Below are positions 1 to 7,937 of a stretch of DNA of 50,907 bases, in pieces (positions within the stretch are counted from its first letter, which is position 1; each line of letters begins with the position of its first letter). The stretch spans positions 1-50,907 of the forward strand of contig DYEQ01000064.1 of the NCBI GenBank assembly GCA_020725645.1, given 5' to 3'. The DNA is from Candidatus Fermentithermobacillaceae bacterium. Lineage in GTDB: Bacteria; Bacillota; Sulfobacillia; Fermentithermobacillales; DUSS01. The notes beneath the pieces are model-generated. The model ran no database searches. It had not been told where the DNA came from and worked only from the letters and a program-made list of their open reading frames with translations. The position numbers and the translations under genes are program-made.

Positions 1-40
1 GCCAGCGTTCGTCCTGAGCCAGGATCAAACTCTCCGTAAC
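1..40 (-). rRNA. rrs: 16S ribosomal RNA, 5' tip only (partial)
   Basis: The reverse complement of the first 40 bases contains the universal 16S start (GAGTTTGATCCTGGCTCAG) and continues to the window edge. The mature 5' end, placed by alignment to E. coli numbering from memory, lies near base 40. The rest of the rRNA operon is outside the window. A 16S gene directly after lysS is the arrangement seen in Bacillus. Confidence 0.97.
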
Positions 41-131
41 ACCTTTTCCTCGCTTCGGCTAAACCCTCTCACGCTGTTCAGTTTTCAAAGACCAACCTCG
101 TCCGCGCCGCCCTCTCAGGGGCGCAACGCAT

Positions 132-160
132 AATATAGCATCACCATTTCGTAGGGTCAA
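132..160 (-). promoter_or_regulatory. rrn promoter, sigma-A type
   Basis: On the minus strand a -35 box TTGACC (160-155) and a -10 box TATATT (137-132) are separated by exactly 17 bp, between the lysS stop and the 16S start. The transcribed leader that follows (131-41) contains TCTTTGAAAACTGAACAGCG, a sequence typical of Firmicute pre-16S leaders near rRNA processing signals. Confidence 0.8.
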
Positions 161-179
161 GCGATCTTTTTGCGAAACA

Positions 180-1721
180 TCACAAGCTCGTGCGCCGGTG
201 CGGTCTCATGGTCGGGAACAGTATCACGTCGCGGAGCGACGGTACTCCCGTGAGAACCATGACCAGCCGGTCGATGCCGATTCCGAGCCCACCGGTGGGA
301 GGCATTCCGTACTCCAGAGCTGTCAGGAAATCCTCGTCGAACACATGAGCTTCCTCGTCTCCTTTTTCTCTGGCCCTCGCCTGCTCAAGGAACCTTTGGC
401 GCTGGTCGTCGGGATCGTTCAACTCGGAAAAGGCGTTGGCCAACTCAACACCCCCGACGAAAGCTTCAAACCGGTACACTAGCCCCGGATCGTCGTCCCG
501 GCGCCTAGCTAAAGGCGAGATTTCAACCGGGTAGTCGACGACAAACACCGGTGCCACCAGGTTAGGTTCTACTTTCTCTGACATAACTTTGTCTATGACG
601 GCGCCCTTCGTCAAAGATTTGGTCATCTTGATTCCGAGTCTGTCCACAAGGCTCCCGAGCTCTGCTTCGTCGTCGAAGTCCTGACGGGAAAGCCCTGCAT
701 AACGGGCAATTGCGTCCCAGAACTTTATGCGCGCCCAGGGGGGACGTAAGCACACGCGATGACCTCGCACCTCGATCTCATCGGTCCCGAGGAGTTCGAC
801 GCTCAAGCGGTAGATCAGATCCTCGGTGAGCTCCATCATAACGTCGTAGTCTGCGTAAGCTTGGTATAGCTCGAGCATGGTAAATTCGGGGTTGTGCATC
901 GAGTCTATGCCTTCATTGCGGAAGTTGCGTCCGAGTTCATAGACTTTCTCGAGTCCGCCGACGATTAAGCGCTTTAAATAAAGTTCGAGAGAGATCCTCA
1001 AGTAAAGGTCCATATCCAGCGCGTTATGATGTGTGGTAAATGGCCTGGCGGAGGCACCCCCTGCGAGAACCTGCAAGACGGGGGTTTCCACCTCGATAAA
1101 CCCGCGCTCGTCCAGGTAACGACGGATGAAGGATATTGCCCTTGAGCGCGTTAAAAACACTCGCCGCACATCGTGGTTTACGATCAAGTCCAGGTATCTC
1201 TGCCTATACCTCAGGTCGACGTCTTGAAGACCGTGCCATTTTTCCGGAAAGGGCCTCAGACTTTTGGCGAGAAGAGTGAAACTCCTGACTTCAACCGTGG
1301 GTTCGCCTCTTTTGGTTCTGAAGACCGGGCCTCGAACCCCTACTATGTCCCCGACGTCGAGAGAAGCTATCTCTTTGTACGACTCTTCCCCGAGCACGTC
1401 GATGCGGGCGTGGAGTTGAATCCTCCCCGTGCGGTCGTGGAGGTCGAGGAACATGGCCTTCCCGTGCCCGCGGAACGCCATCAGTCGACCGGCGACGGAT
1501 ACTTCCTGACCCCTCATCTCGTCGCACCGGGTTTTGACGGTCTCAGCATCGGAGGTCACTTCGAATCTCCGGCCGAACGGGTCGATGCCGCGAAGGCGCA
1601 ACTCTGCGAGTTTTTGCCTGCGTCGTGCAATTTCAGCTCGTAGGTTTTCCGCTTGTGAGCTGGCAGGTTGTAAGTTCTCTGGACCCTGGTTCCCCACTTC
1701 TCGCTCGTCGCCCAACCTCAT
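180..1721 (-). CDS. lysS: Lysyl-tRNA synthetase, class II
   Basis: Charges tRNA-Lys with lysine in the cytoplasm. The 513-residue product has the family's usual layout: an N-terminal OB-fold anticodon-binding domain (around VAGRLMAFRGHGKAMF), then the class II catalytic core with motif 2 (FRNEGID) and motif 3 (GIGIDRLVM) near the C-terminus. Length is normal for bacterial LysS (about 490-510). The first ATG has a GGGAGG only 2 bases upstream, so an internal GTG about 9 codons later is also possible. It is followed by the rrn promoter and preceded 21 bp upstream by greA, with which it probably shares a transcript, the same neighbours as in Bacillus. Confidence 0.97.
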   Translation of the reverse strand: MRLGDEREVGNQGPENLQPASSQAENLRAEIARRRQKLAELRLRGIDPFGRRFEVTSDAETVKTRCDEMRGQEVSVAGRLMAFRGHGKAMFLDLHDRTGRIQLHARIDVLGEESYKEIASLDVGDIVGVRGPVFRTKRGEPTVEVRSFTLLAKSLRPFPEKWHGLQDVDLRYRQRYLDLIVNHDVRRVFLTRSRAISFIRRYLDERGFIEVETPVLQVLAGGASARPFTTHHNALDMDLYLRISLELYLKRLIVGGLEKVYELGRNFRNEGIDSMHNPEFTMLELYQAYADYDVMMELTEDLIYRLSVELLGTDEIEVRGHRVCLRPPWARIKFWDAIARYAGLSRQDFDDEAELGSLVDRLGIKMTKSLTKGAVIDKVMSEKVEPNLVAPVFVVDYPVEISPLARRRDDDPGLVYRFEAFVGGVELANAFSELNDPDDQRQRFLEQARAREKGDEEAHVFDEDFLTALEYGMPPTGGLGIGIDRLVMVLTGVPSLRDVILFPTMRPHRRTSL

Positions 1722-1742
1722 GACCTCCCGGTGAAGAAAATC

Positions 1743-2216
1743 CTAGCTGTTGATGGAAATGATCTCGTACTTAACGAGACCCATGGGTACGTTCACCTGA
1801 ACCACATCGCCCACTTTCTGCCCGAGGAGAGCTCTTCCCACCGGCGACTCGTTGGAGATCTTCTTCTTGGCGGGATCAGCTTCGTGGGAACCGACGATGG
1901 TGAAATCATGGATGTTCCCCGACGTAAGGTCTTTGACCTTGACGGTTGCGCCCAGAGTGACGACTTCACCGGTACCGTCGTTGGATGCCACCCGAGCGTG
2001 TCGCAGAATATTCTCCAGTGTGAGGATGCGCGCTTCCACAAACCCTTGCTCATTCTTGGCGTTGTCGTATTCGGCGTTCTCGGTCAGATCTCCGAACTCC
2101 CTGGCCGCCTTGATCCTTTCAGCGATCTCTCTCCTCCTTACTGTCTTCAGATAGTTGAGCTCTTGTTCCAAGTTGCGCTTTCCTTCCGGGGAAAGGATAA
2201 CTTCTTTGTCGCTCAT
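1743..2216 (-). CDS. greA: Transcription elongation factor GreA
   Basis: Rescues backtracked RNA polymerase by stimulating transcript cleavage in the secondary channel. The 157-residue protein begins with the coiled-coil finger (LSPEGKRNLEQELNYLKTV, then ERIKAAREFGDLTENAEYDNAK, in which the D and E of the tip are the residues that position the catalytic metal), followed by the FKBP-like C-terminal domain ending in VNVPMGLVKYEI. Length and both domains are complete. A sigma-A promoter and an intrinsic terminator lie in its roughly 200-nt leader, so expression may be attenuated. lysS follows closely. Confidence 0.97.
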   Translation of the reverse strand: MSDKEVILSPEGKRNLEQELNYLKTVRRREIAERIKAAREFGDLTENAEYDNAKNEQGFVEARILTLENILRHARVASNDGTGEVVTLGATVKVKDLTSGNIHDFTIVGSHEADPAKKKISNESPVGRALLGQKVGDVVQVNVPMGLVKYEIISINS

Positions 2217-2360
2217 CCTCCTGCATCTCCGCCTTTCTTCGACGTTTCGGCCGGGCCTTCTTGCCGACGGAACCGGGCAAACTTAAATCAGTTTATGCCC
2301 TGTCTCGTGCCCCAATTCCCCTGCCTAATGTTCTGGAAATCGAAGCACATAGGCTCCGTA

Positions 2361-2394
2361 TAGAAAAACCGCCGCCCCGCAAAGGGGGCAGTGG
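2361..2394 (-). terminator. Intrinsic terminator inside the greA leader
   Basis: On the minus strand CCACTGCCCC (2394-2385) can pair with GGGGCGGCGG (2378-2369) around a 6-nt loop, with one A-C mismatch and one U-G pair, and is followed at once by TTTTTCT. It lies downstream of the strong promoter at 2429-2457 and upstream of greA, so it would cut the leader at about 60 nt unless read through. Confidence 0.7.
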
Positions 2395-2428
2395 CTCCAC
2401 TGATGTTATCGAGTTTTGCGGTACCTAG

Positions 2429-2457
2429 ATTATAGTCAGCCCCCCGAGCCGAGTCAA
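2429..2457 (-). promoter_or_regulatory. Sigma-A promoter of greA (and lysS)
   Basis: TTGACT (2457-2452) and a perfect TATAAT (2434-2429) are spaced by 17 bp on the minus strand. Transcription should start near 2422, leaving a leader of about 205 nt before the greA ATG. Confidence 0.85.
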
Positions 2458-2494
2458 CAACCGCCCTGCCTCGTGTTATCGGCCAATGATATTG

Positions 2495-3574
2495 TCACCT
2501 GCCCGCCCCTTTGACCCTCGCCTCTTCGACGACCCGGGCGATGTCCTCCCGGGAAACCGGTCTTTCGAAGCTCCTGAAGCCCGCCAGAGTAAAGCCGTGC
2601 TTTTGGGCAAGGCGCGATATTTCCTTCACCCGCACCGCCGAAAGGTCCCGGCCCAAGCTGAAATCCTCATACCGTTCCTCCATGGCCAGGATCATCGTCT
2701 CGGCCATGCAGGCGTAACACAACCCGCTGGGGAACCCGAAGTCGAAGTGGAAGTCGGCGTCACCAGGAACCCGAACCACTCCGCCTTCGATTACCAGGAC
2801 GTCCCTGCGGAACCGCGCCACCTGTCTGGACACGTTTCGAGGACGCGATACATCCACAACCAGGGCTCCCGGCTTTAGATCTAGAGGTTCCACGATGACA
2901 TCTAGGGACGAGCTCACGCAGAATACGACGTCGGCAGAGCACAACGCCCTCTTCACATCCGTAGTAATGCTCGGCGCAAGACCGGTTCTGTCCAAAACGC
3001 TTCTGGCCGCATATTCCAGTTTCCGTATGTTCCGGGAGACCATCATGATATCGTAACCGTCGTCCGCCAAAAGCTCTGAGAGCACCTTACCGATGGAACC
3101 GGTAGCTCCTAAAACAAGGATTCTCGAGTCCCGCATATCCCGGTTCATAAGCTTCAACGCTTCCCTTGCGGCGTCGATGGCCGTAGCTACGGTATAACTG
3201 TTCCCGGTCGTCACTGCGATATCCACGCTTTTTCGTACCGTAATGCCGGCATCTCCTACAACCGACGTGAAAGCACCCAAACCGACTATCCCAGCTCCAA
3301 GCTTTTGAGCTGTTTTCGCGGCCCGGATCACCCTGTCCAAAACATACTTCTCCGGGAGCTTCATCATCTGTTCTGCCGTTAAAGGGCACGAGATAAACCA
3401 CCCTTCGGCGGCGCCGTGGGGTGAACGAACACCGGTAATCCGCGAGGTGACGATGGGAGGGAGCCTCTCGAGCGTCCATTTAACGAGACCCTCCGGAAGG
3501 TACCTGGCGATGGGAAACTTTCTCGATACGTCGTCCAGTTCGATAGGATGGATTATGAAGGCAAAAGTGCCCAT
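2495..3574 (-). CDS. Acyl-ACP reductase-like / shikimate-dehydrogenase-like oxidoreductase
   Basis: The 359-residue protein has an N-terminal domain, a Rossmann nucleotide-binding segment (LVLGATGSIGK, residues 154-163) and a C-terminal tail (ACMAETMILAMEERYEDFS, then LAQKHGF). From memory this tail matches cyanobacterial long-chain acyl-ACP reductase (AAR), including the position of its catalytic cysteine (here Cys289) and the VTTGNSYT motif near residue 121. AAR reduces fatty acyl-ACP to fatty aldehyde with NADPH; Bacillota homologues are usually labelled amino-acid or shikimate dehydrogenase and their substrate is unknown. The ATG has a good GGAGGCGACATA leader. It is the last gene of a likely operon with the next two genes. 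No aldehyde-deformylating oxygenase lies nearby. The family link is fairly firm, the substrate is not. Confidence 0.75.
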   Translation of the reverse strand: MGTFAFIIHPIELDDVSRKFPIARYLPEGLVKWTLERLPPIVTSRITGVRSPHGAAEGWFISCPLTAEQMMKLPEKYVLDRVIRAAKTAQKLGAGIVGLGAFTSVVGDAGITVRKSVDIAVTTGNSYTVATAIDAAREALKLMNRDMRDSRILVLGATGSIGKVLSELLADDGYDIMMVSRNIRKLEYAARSVLDRTGLAPSITTDVKRALCSADVVFCVSSSLDVIVEPLDLKPGALVVDVSRPRNVSRQVARFRRDVLVIEGGVVRVPGDADFHFDFGFPSGLCYACMAETMILAMEERYEDFSLGRDLSAVRVKEISRLAQKHGFTLAGFRSFERPVSREDIARVVEEARVKGAGR

Positions 3575-3685
3575 TATGTCGCCTCCTCAGTTGTAGCTCT
3601 ACAGGTTGCCCAAAGATTCACCGGCCCGGGCGTAAAGAAGCCACCGTGACGCGGTCGCATCGCGCAGGATACTTTCGGACAGAGC

Positions 3686-4609
3686 TTACGGGACCAGCGA
3701 GGGCGGGTTGAGCACCTCCACCCTGGGTTTGAAGTTCAGTTTATCGAGAAGCCCATTGATGTCTTCATCCGTGAGGTCCTCGGGACGCTTCCCGGAGAGA
3801 GCTACGAGAAGCCCTTCGAGCACGTTGGTCCCAAAGGATCTTCCGTCCATTTCCGGCGTGGTTGTCACGAGCGTACTGACCCCCATTCGTTTAAGCTCCT
3901 CGATATCCTCCTCAGTGACGGTGTTGGTGATGATGGATCGGCCCGGTAAGCTTTCCGGCATATACTTCCTTATATAGTGGAAATCCCCTGCGATTATGTC
4001 TGCCTCGTAGTAGTAACGGGAAAACCTATGAACTATCCTCTTTTCCTGCTCTTTTCCGGTGGGATACAGCAACGAAAAGGGTAACCTCACCGCGATGGGG
4101 GCAATGATCCTGGCGGCCAAGTCCAACGTACGTAAAGACGTCAGTTTAATGGGCAGGTGCAGGGAGAAAATGAAATCGCCGAGGATGAGTTTAGCACCGG
4201 TCGCTTGTATCGCCTCGGCCATTCCAAACCGGTCGAGCCCCGAGACCAGTAACACAGTCTTATCTTTGAACGGCACCTTGAGGACGTCGTTGAGATATGC
4301 GATAACACGACGTTCAAGAGTATCCTTTATCCTTACCCCGTCTACAATCGGGGTGAGCTTCGCCGCCCTGGCGATGGGAATTGCATCCCGGAGCATGTAG
4401 CGGCGTTTCCCGCAGACTATGTAAAGATCGATGCCGCCCATCCCGAAGGCGTCCACCTTTCCATCGAGCTGCCGGATGAGTTCGATAGCTTTCGGTATGG
4501 ACCCGTCCGTTCCGATCCGCTCGATGATGACCTTTTCGCCGAGGAATTCTTCTTCAACCCTTTTATTTCGCTTGGAGGAACCGATACTAACCGATACAAC
4601 TCTTTTCAC
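3686..4609 (-). CDS. Conserved protein of the family usually named 'quinate 5-dehydrogenase'
   Basis: A 307-residue soluble protein found in many Bacillota; I recognise the family by its N-terminus (VVSVSIGSSKRNK) and its C-terminal LVTTTPEMDGRSFGTNVLEG stretch. The database name quinate 5-dehydrogenase is common, but I see no clear glycine-rich Rossmann motif or catalytic pair to support that activity. The start is a GTG behind GGAGGCGAGTCAG. It overlaps the end of the upstream regulator by 23 bp, so the two are probably translationally coupled, and it precedes the AAR-like gene by 111 bp. The context suggests a joint function with the AAR-like enzyme. Confidence 0.6.
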   Translation of the reverse strand: MKRVVSVSIGSSKRNKRVEEEFLGEKVIIERIGTDGSIPKAIELIRQLDGKVDAFGMGGIDLYIVCGKRRYMLRDAIPIARAAKLTPIVDGVRIKDTLERRVIAYLNDVLKVPFKDKTVLLVSGLDRFGMAEAIQATGAKLILGDFIFSLHLPIKLTSLRTLDLAARIIAPIAVRLPFSLLYPTGKEQEKRIVHRFSRYYYEADIIAGDFHYIRKYMPESLPGRSIITNTVTEEDIEELKRMGVSTLVTTTPEMDGRSFGTNVLEGLLVALSGKRPEDLTDEDINGLLDKLNFKPRVEVLNPPSLVP

Positions 4610-5114
4610 CTGACTCGCCTCCCGCTCTCATGTAACGGATGACTTCCCTTAGGGACTCCGGGTTCAAGTACACATCTCCGGTCATGGGAGACTTTCCGAT
4701 GACGATGGTTTTGACGTCCGTCCCCCTGTCCAAAAGCCCCTTCATGATCTCGAGCCTCTTGTCGGAACCGATCAGAATGACCTTGGGAAACCTCCTGACC
4801 CTGGCGATGATCTGCATGATCTCGTTCAAGAGCTCGGCGCCAGACCTCTCCCGAACGAACTGCCACCTGTCCCTGTCGTTGAGAAGAAGGGTAAACTCGA
4901 CTCCTTCCTCCCTGGCCACGCGCTCGAGCTCTTCCACGTTAGCCAGAGGAAATCCCACGATGGCGATGGCACCTCCGCGCTGGACTTCCCCGAGCGTCTC
5001 CAGGCGGGAAACGAAAGTCCTGTCCACTCCCAGACGGGAAGCTACTTCCTGCTGGGAAAGTCCCCTGGAGCGCAACGAGAGGATCTCGTTGATGGAGTCG
5101 TAAATCTTCTCCAT
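4587..5114 (-). CDS. HTH transcriptional regulator of the acyl-ACP reductase-like operon
   Basis: A 175-residue protein with an N-terminal Xre-type helix-turn-helix (RGLSQQEVASRLGVDRTFVS, about residues 14-33) and a C-terminal domain of unknown fold with Rossmann-like hydrophobic strands (AIAIVGFPL, KVILIGSDK, KTIVIGKSP). I place the start at the ATG of MEKIYDS, with AAGG 8 nt upstream; a longer frame up to 5192 would run through the palindromes at 5163-5184, which look like an operator. It heads the group with the two genes that follow and probably regulates them and itself. The ligand is unknown. Confidence 0.7.
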   Translation of the reverse strand: MEKIYDSINEILSLRSRGLSQQEVASRLGVDRTFVSRLETLGEVQRGGAIAIVGFPLANVEELERVAREEGVEFTLLLNDRDRWQFVRERSGAELLNEIMQIIARVRRFPKVILIGSDKRLEIMKGLLDRGTDVKTIVIGKSPMTGDVYLNPESLREVIRYMRAGGESGEKSCIG

Positions 5115-5162
5115 GCTGAGGACCTTATCACCAATGCGGATGAAGTCCACCCACGCAACCCC

Positions 5163-5184
5163 TTGTGCACAATCTTGTGTACAA
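5163..5184. promoter_or_regulatory. Double palindromic operator upstream of the HTH regulator
   Basis: Two 10-bp near-identical palindromes, TTGTGCACAA (5163-5172, perfect) and TTGTGTACAA (5175-5184, one mismatch), have centres 12 bp apart. They lie about 50 bp upstream of the regulator's start, as expected for an autoregulatory site. Confidence 0.5.
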
Positions 5185-5255
5185 AGTATCACGGATTTCG
5201 GGACTAGGCAAGGGGTCAGAGGTCAAAACGGAAAACCAATTTACAGCCCCGAAGG

Positions 5256-5335
5256 TGCCAGCTTGGCAGGTTAGCAGGCTGAAAGATGCAATCTTGGCAG
5301 GTTCGTGAACTGAAGATGAAGATGCCAGTTTGGCA
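5256..5335. repeat. Three copies of a TGCCA-N3-TGGCA palindrome
   Basis: Copies are TGCCAGCTTGGCA (5256-5268), TGCAATCTTGGCA (5287-5299) and TGCCAGTTTGGCA (5323-5335), 31 and 36 bp apart; the first two are also followed by similar GGTT...CTGAA sequence. They occupy the gap between the DUF151 gene and the HTH regulator and look like binding sites for a dimeric protein. Confidence 0.5.
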
Positions 5336-5387
5336 GGGAAGGGGTTGGGTATTGGAATAAAAGCAACTTACACGTTCCGACAGCTGG

Positions 5388-5804
5388 TTACTGGATCTGC
5401 GAATCCTCCGCGGGTATACCAGCCTCCATTATCACGGAATCGGCCACGTAGATCGGTGCTTCAGCTCTTAGCGCCAGGGCCATGGCGTCCGAAGGCCGGC
5501 AATCGATTTCTTCCCGCTCACCATTGACATCCAGCACCAAAGAGGCATAGAAGACTTCATCTTTGAGTTCTCTGATGAGTACCATGACTACCTTGGCACC
5601 GAGTTTCTTGATCACTTCGAGGAGCAAGTCGTGGGTGAGAGGTCGCGGAGGCACGACTCCCTGAAGGGGCAAAGCTATGGCTGAAGCTTCGAGGGCCCTC
5701 ACCCAAATTGGGATGATCGTTGTCTTGGAGAGATCGGCCAGAATGATTACCCCCTGGTCGGTAGCGCTGTCAAGCCCTACCCGTTCGATGGTCACCTGGA
5801 CCAT
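5388..5804 (-). CDS. Bifunctional nuclease family protein (DUF151)
   Basis: The 138-residue product is a single DUF151/BFN domain. The family was described as having combined RNase and DNase activity in plants, and a Thermotoga member has a known structure; its bacterial role is not settled. Signatures are VGLDSATDQGVIILAD near the start, VWVRALEA-like IPIWVRALEASAIAL and the conserved DCRPSDAMALALRAEAPIYVAD at the C-terminus. The start chosen is the ATG of MVQVTIERV with GGAGGG 7 nt upstream; the open frame extends further but overlaps the mutase gene. It follows the phosphohexomutase by 14 bp, so the two are likely co-transcribed. Confidence 0.88.
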   Translation of the reverse strand: MVQVTIERVGLDSATDQGVIILADLSKTTIIPIWVRALEASAIALPLQGVVPPRPLTHDLLLEVIKKLGAKVVMVLIRELKDEVFYASLVLDVNGEREEIDCRPSDAMALALRAEAPIYVADSVIMEAGIPAEDSQIQ

Positions 5805-5818
5805 TTGAGCTCCCTCCA

Positions 5819-7204
5819 TCAATCCCATTTTACGTTTGCCACGGAAGGAAATCTCCCGAGCTCGTCTTCGATTTGTCTTTTTATCCTGGCTAACGCCTCG
5901 GGTGACCGACCTTCGCACCTCAGAACCAGAGCTGGCTGAGTGTTGGAAGCTCGAACCAAGCCCCATCCATCGTCAAAGAGGACCCGGACTCCGTCTACGG
6001 TAATGACGGGATGGTCTTTGGCGAAGATCTCGGTGAGTTCCTCCACTACCCGGAATTTATCCCGGTCTGAACAGAAAACCCTTGTCTCGGGGGTAACGTA
6101 GTACTTCGGGACGTCGGAAAGAAGCTCGCGCACCGATTTTCCCGTACGGGACATTATCCTGAGAAGTCTCAAAGCCGCGTAAAGCGCGTCGTCAAACCCG
6201 TAGTATTCGTCGGCGAAAAACATGTGTCCGGATACCTCGCCCGAGAAGAGAGCGTTCGTCTCCCTCATCTTAGCTTTGATGAGCGAGTGTCCCGTCCGGG
6301 TGAACTCCGGTTTCCCTCCGAGTCTTTCTACCATGTCGAGGAGAGCCTGAGAGCATTTGACCTCGACGAGAACCAGGGCACCGGGGTGCTTTTCCAAAAT
6401 CTCCTTCCAAAATACGATCTGAAGTTCGTCACCCCACACGGGGGTTCCGTATTCGTCCACGACTCCGATCCTGTCCGCGTCGCCGTCGAAAGCTATACCC
6501 GGGCTGTAGGCGCCGTTCTTAACGACGGCCACGAGGTCGAGAAGGTTCTTCGGCTGAACCGGGTCCGGATGATGGTTGGGAAACCTGCCGTCAGGTTCGC
6601 AATAGAGGCACAGGTAGTCCAGACCCAATCGCTTGGCCACTCTGTGAACGATGGGGCCGCAGGCGCCGTTTCCTGCGTCGAAAACGGGCCTTATCTTGTG
6701 GGGGCCAAGGGAAATCTTGCTGAGAAGATCGTCGACGTAGTCAGGGAGCGGGTCCCGGGTCGAATAATGACCGGCGCCCGAGGCGAACGTACCGCTCTCG
6801 GCGATTCTCCTTAGCTCCTGAATTCCGTCGCCGAAAAGGGTATCGTGCCCGTACGCAAGCTTGAGGCCGTTGAACTCCGGGGGGTTATGACTGCCTGTAA
6901 CCATGACACCCCCTTCGATGCCGTAACGTACTCGAGAGAAGTAAAATGCAGGTGTCGTCACCATACCCACGTCGATCACGTCTATTCCGCACTCCGTTAG
7001 CGCTGTGGCCATGACCGATGCGTATGTTGAGGACGAGGGACGTGGGTCCCGACCCACAACGGCAGCGGTAACCCCTTTTCCTTTGAGAAAAGTGCCGTAC
7101 GCTCGGCCTAAAACCGCCACCGTTTCCGGGGTGAGGTCCTTATCCACAACCCCTCTTACGTCGTACTCCCTGAAAATCTCCGGGTTGAGTTTCGGCGTGC
7201 TCAC
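5819..7204 (-). CDS. Phosphomannomutase / phosphoglucomutase
   Basis: Interconverts hexose-1-phosphates and hexose-6-phosphates for cell-envelope sugars. All four domains of the alpha-D-phosphohexomutase family are visible in 461 residues: the phosphoserine loop (VMVTGSHNPPEFNG), the Mg-binding DGDADR loop, the sugar-binding GEVSGHMFF loop and the C-terminal phosphate-binding RASNTQPALVLRCEG. The overall form resembles ManB/AlgC-type enzymes of dual specificity. The start is GTG with a GGAGG 9 nt upstream. The DUF151 gene follows directly. Confidence 0.93.
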   Translation of the reverse strand: MSTPKLNPEIFREYDVRGVVDKDLTPETVAVLGRAYGTFLKGKGVTAAVVGRDPRPSSSTYASVMATALTECGIDVIDVGMVTTPAFYFSRVRYGIEGGVMVTGSHNPPEFNGLKLAYGHDTLFGDGIQELRRIAESGTFASGAGHYSTRDPLPDYVDDLLSKISLGPHKIRPVFDAGNGACGPIVHRVAKRLGLDYLCLYCEPDGRFPNHHPDPVQPKNLLDLVAVVKNGAYSPGIAFDGDADRIGVVDEYGTPVWGDELQIVFWKEILEKHPGALVLVEVKCSQALLDMVERLGGKPEFTRTGHSLIKAKMRETNALFSGEVSGHMFFADEYYGFDDALYAALRLLRIMSRTGKSVRELLSDVPKYYVTPETRVFCSDRDKFRVVEELTEIFAKDHPVITVDGVRVLFDDGWGLVRASNTQPALVLRCEGRSPEALARIKRQIEDELGRFPSVANVKWD

Positions 7205-7435
7205 TGAGGGAATCCTCCTCCGTCTACCTGCTTCCGTTGGAATTACATCTTCCAGGTGGTTAGAGCTAACGTTCCTGACTCATTGAAACTGATCTCGCTG
7301 GCCGGATGTTGGCTACATCAAATTGCAGTCTCGTTCGCTCTCCTGTTTCTATTAAAACCCATCTCGATCCTTCACCCCACTGTCTAAGAATCCCCTTTCG
7401 AACTCAGGGTAACACTAAGCGAGGAGGTGACCGAT
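7205..7435. other. Divergent intergenic region
   Basis: This 231-bp gap separates the divergent mutase and DUF1540 genes and must hold both promoters, but I find no convincing -35/-10 pair on either strand. A strong ribosome-binding site (GAGGAGGTGACCGAT) precedes the DUF1540 ATG. Confidence 0.5.
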
Positions 7436-7810
7436 ATGACGACAGAAGTTAAATGCAGAGTGAGAAGCTGCCACTACTGGGGAAACGGCGACATATGCGA
7501 GGCAGACAAAATCGAAGTCGATAACGCAGTGGGCGCTAAGACGACAATGGAGGTGGGCGAACTGGGGGCCGATCGCGGTAGACGTGGGGATCGCGCGGCG
7601 ACGACCGGGACAATTGGAGCCGGCACTAGAGGTGCAAGCGGACTAATCGAAGGGCGGACCAGAGGAACCGCTGTGGAAGCCGGCGAGTTGGCCCCCGGTG
7701 CCGAGCGCAGAGTTGGAGAACCTCTAGCTTCTACATCGGAGGAAGCGGTATGCCGCACCTTCCGGCCGAAGGGCTCGAAGCCGGAAGGATATAAGCCGGA
7801 ATATAGGTGA
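7436..7810 (+). CDS. DUF1540 protein with a long low-complexity insert
   Basis: The 124-residue product starts with VKCRVRSCHYWGNGDICEAD (about residues 5-24) and ends with EEAVCRTF (about 104-111). These two parts together make one DUF1540 domain, a small cysteine-rich, probably metal-binding family common in spore-forming Firmicutes. Between them lie about 70 residues rich in Gly, Ala, Thr, Arg and Glu, where a typical DUF1540 has only a short loop. Reading starts at the ATG after GAGGAGGTGACCGAT; a GTG 9 bases earlier lies inside that ribosome-binding site. It stands alone on the plus strand. Function unknown. Confidence 0.75.
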   Translation: MTTEVKCRVRSCHYWGNGDICEADKIEVDNAVGAKTTMEVGELGADRGRRGDRAATTGTIGAGTRGASGLIEGRTRGTAVEAGELAPGAERRVGEPLASTSEEAVCRTFRPKGSKPEGYKPEYR

Positions 7811-7850
7811 AATTGCCAGTAAAGCCGGCGATCGGCCGGAAGAAAGCTTA

Positions 7851-7879
7851 GGGGCCGGGCAGCCCTTCCTCCCGGCCCC
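7851..7879. terminator. Hairpin between the convergent DUF1540 and coaX genes
   Basis: GGGGCCGGG (7851-7859) pairs perfectly with CCCGGCCCC (7871-7879) around an 11-nt loop. It lies between the stop codons of two convergent genes. Downstream bases on the minus strand (TAAGCTTTCTTCC) are T-rich, less so on the plus strand, so it fits coaX best but may serve both. Confidence 0.6.
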
Positions 7880-7937
7880 GTTGATAACGTGGGTATTCAC
7901 CAAGGGGTCAGCCAAGTACGGGCTAGTCACTATCCGT

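Noticed and set aside
2495-3574. Simple shikimate dehydrogenase (aroE)
   Set aside because: Length (359) and C-terminal ACMAE...FSLGRD...KHGF tail do not fit AroE; they fit the AAR-like family.
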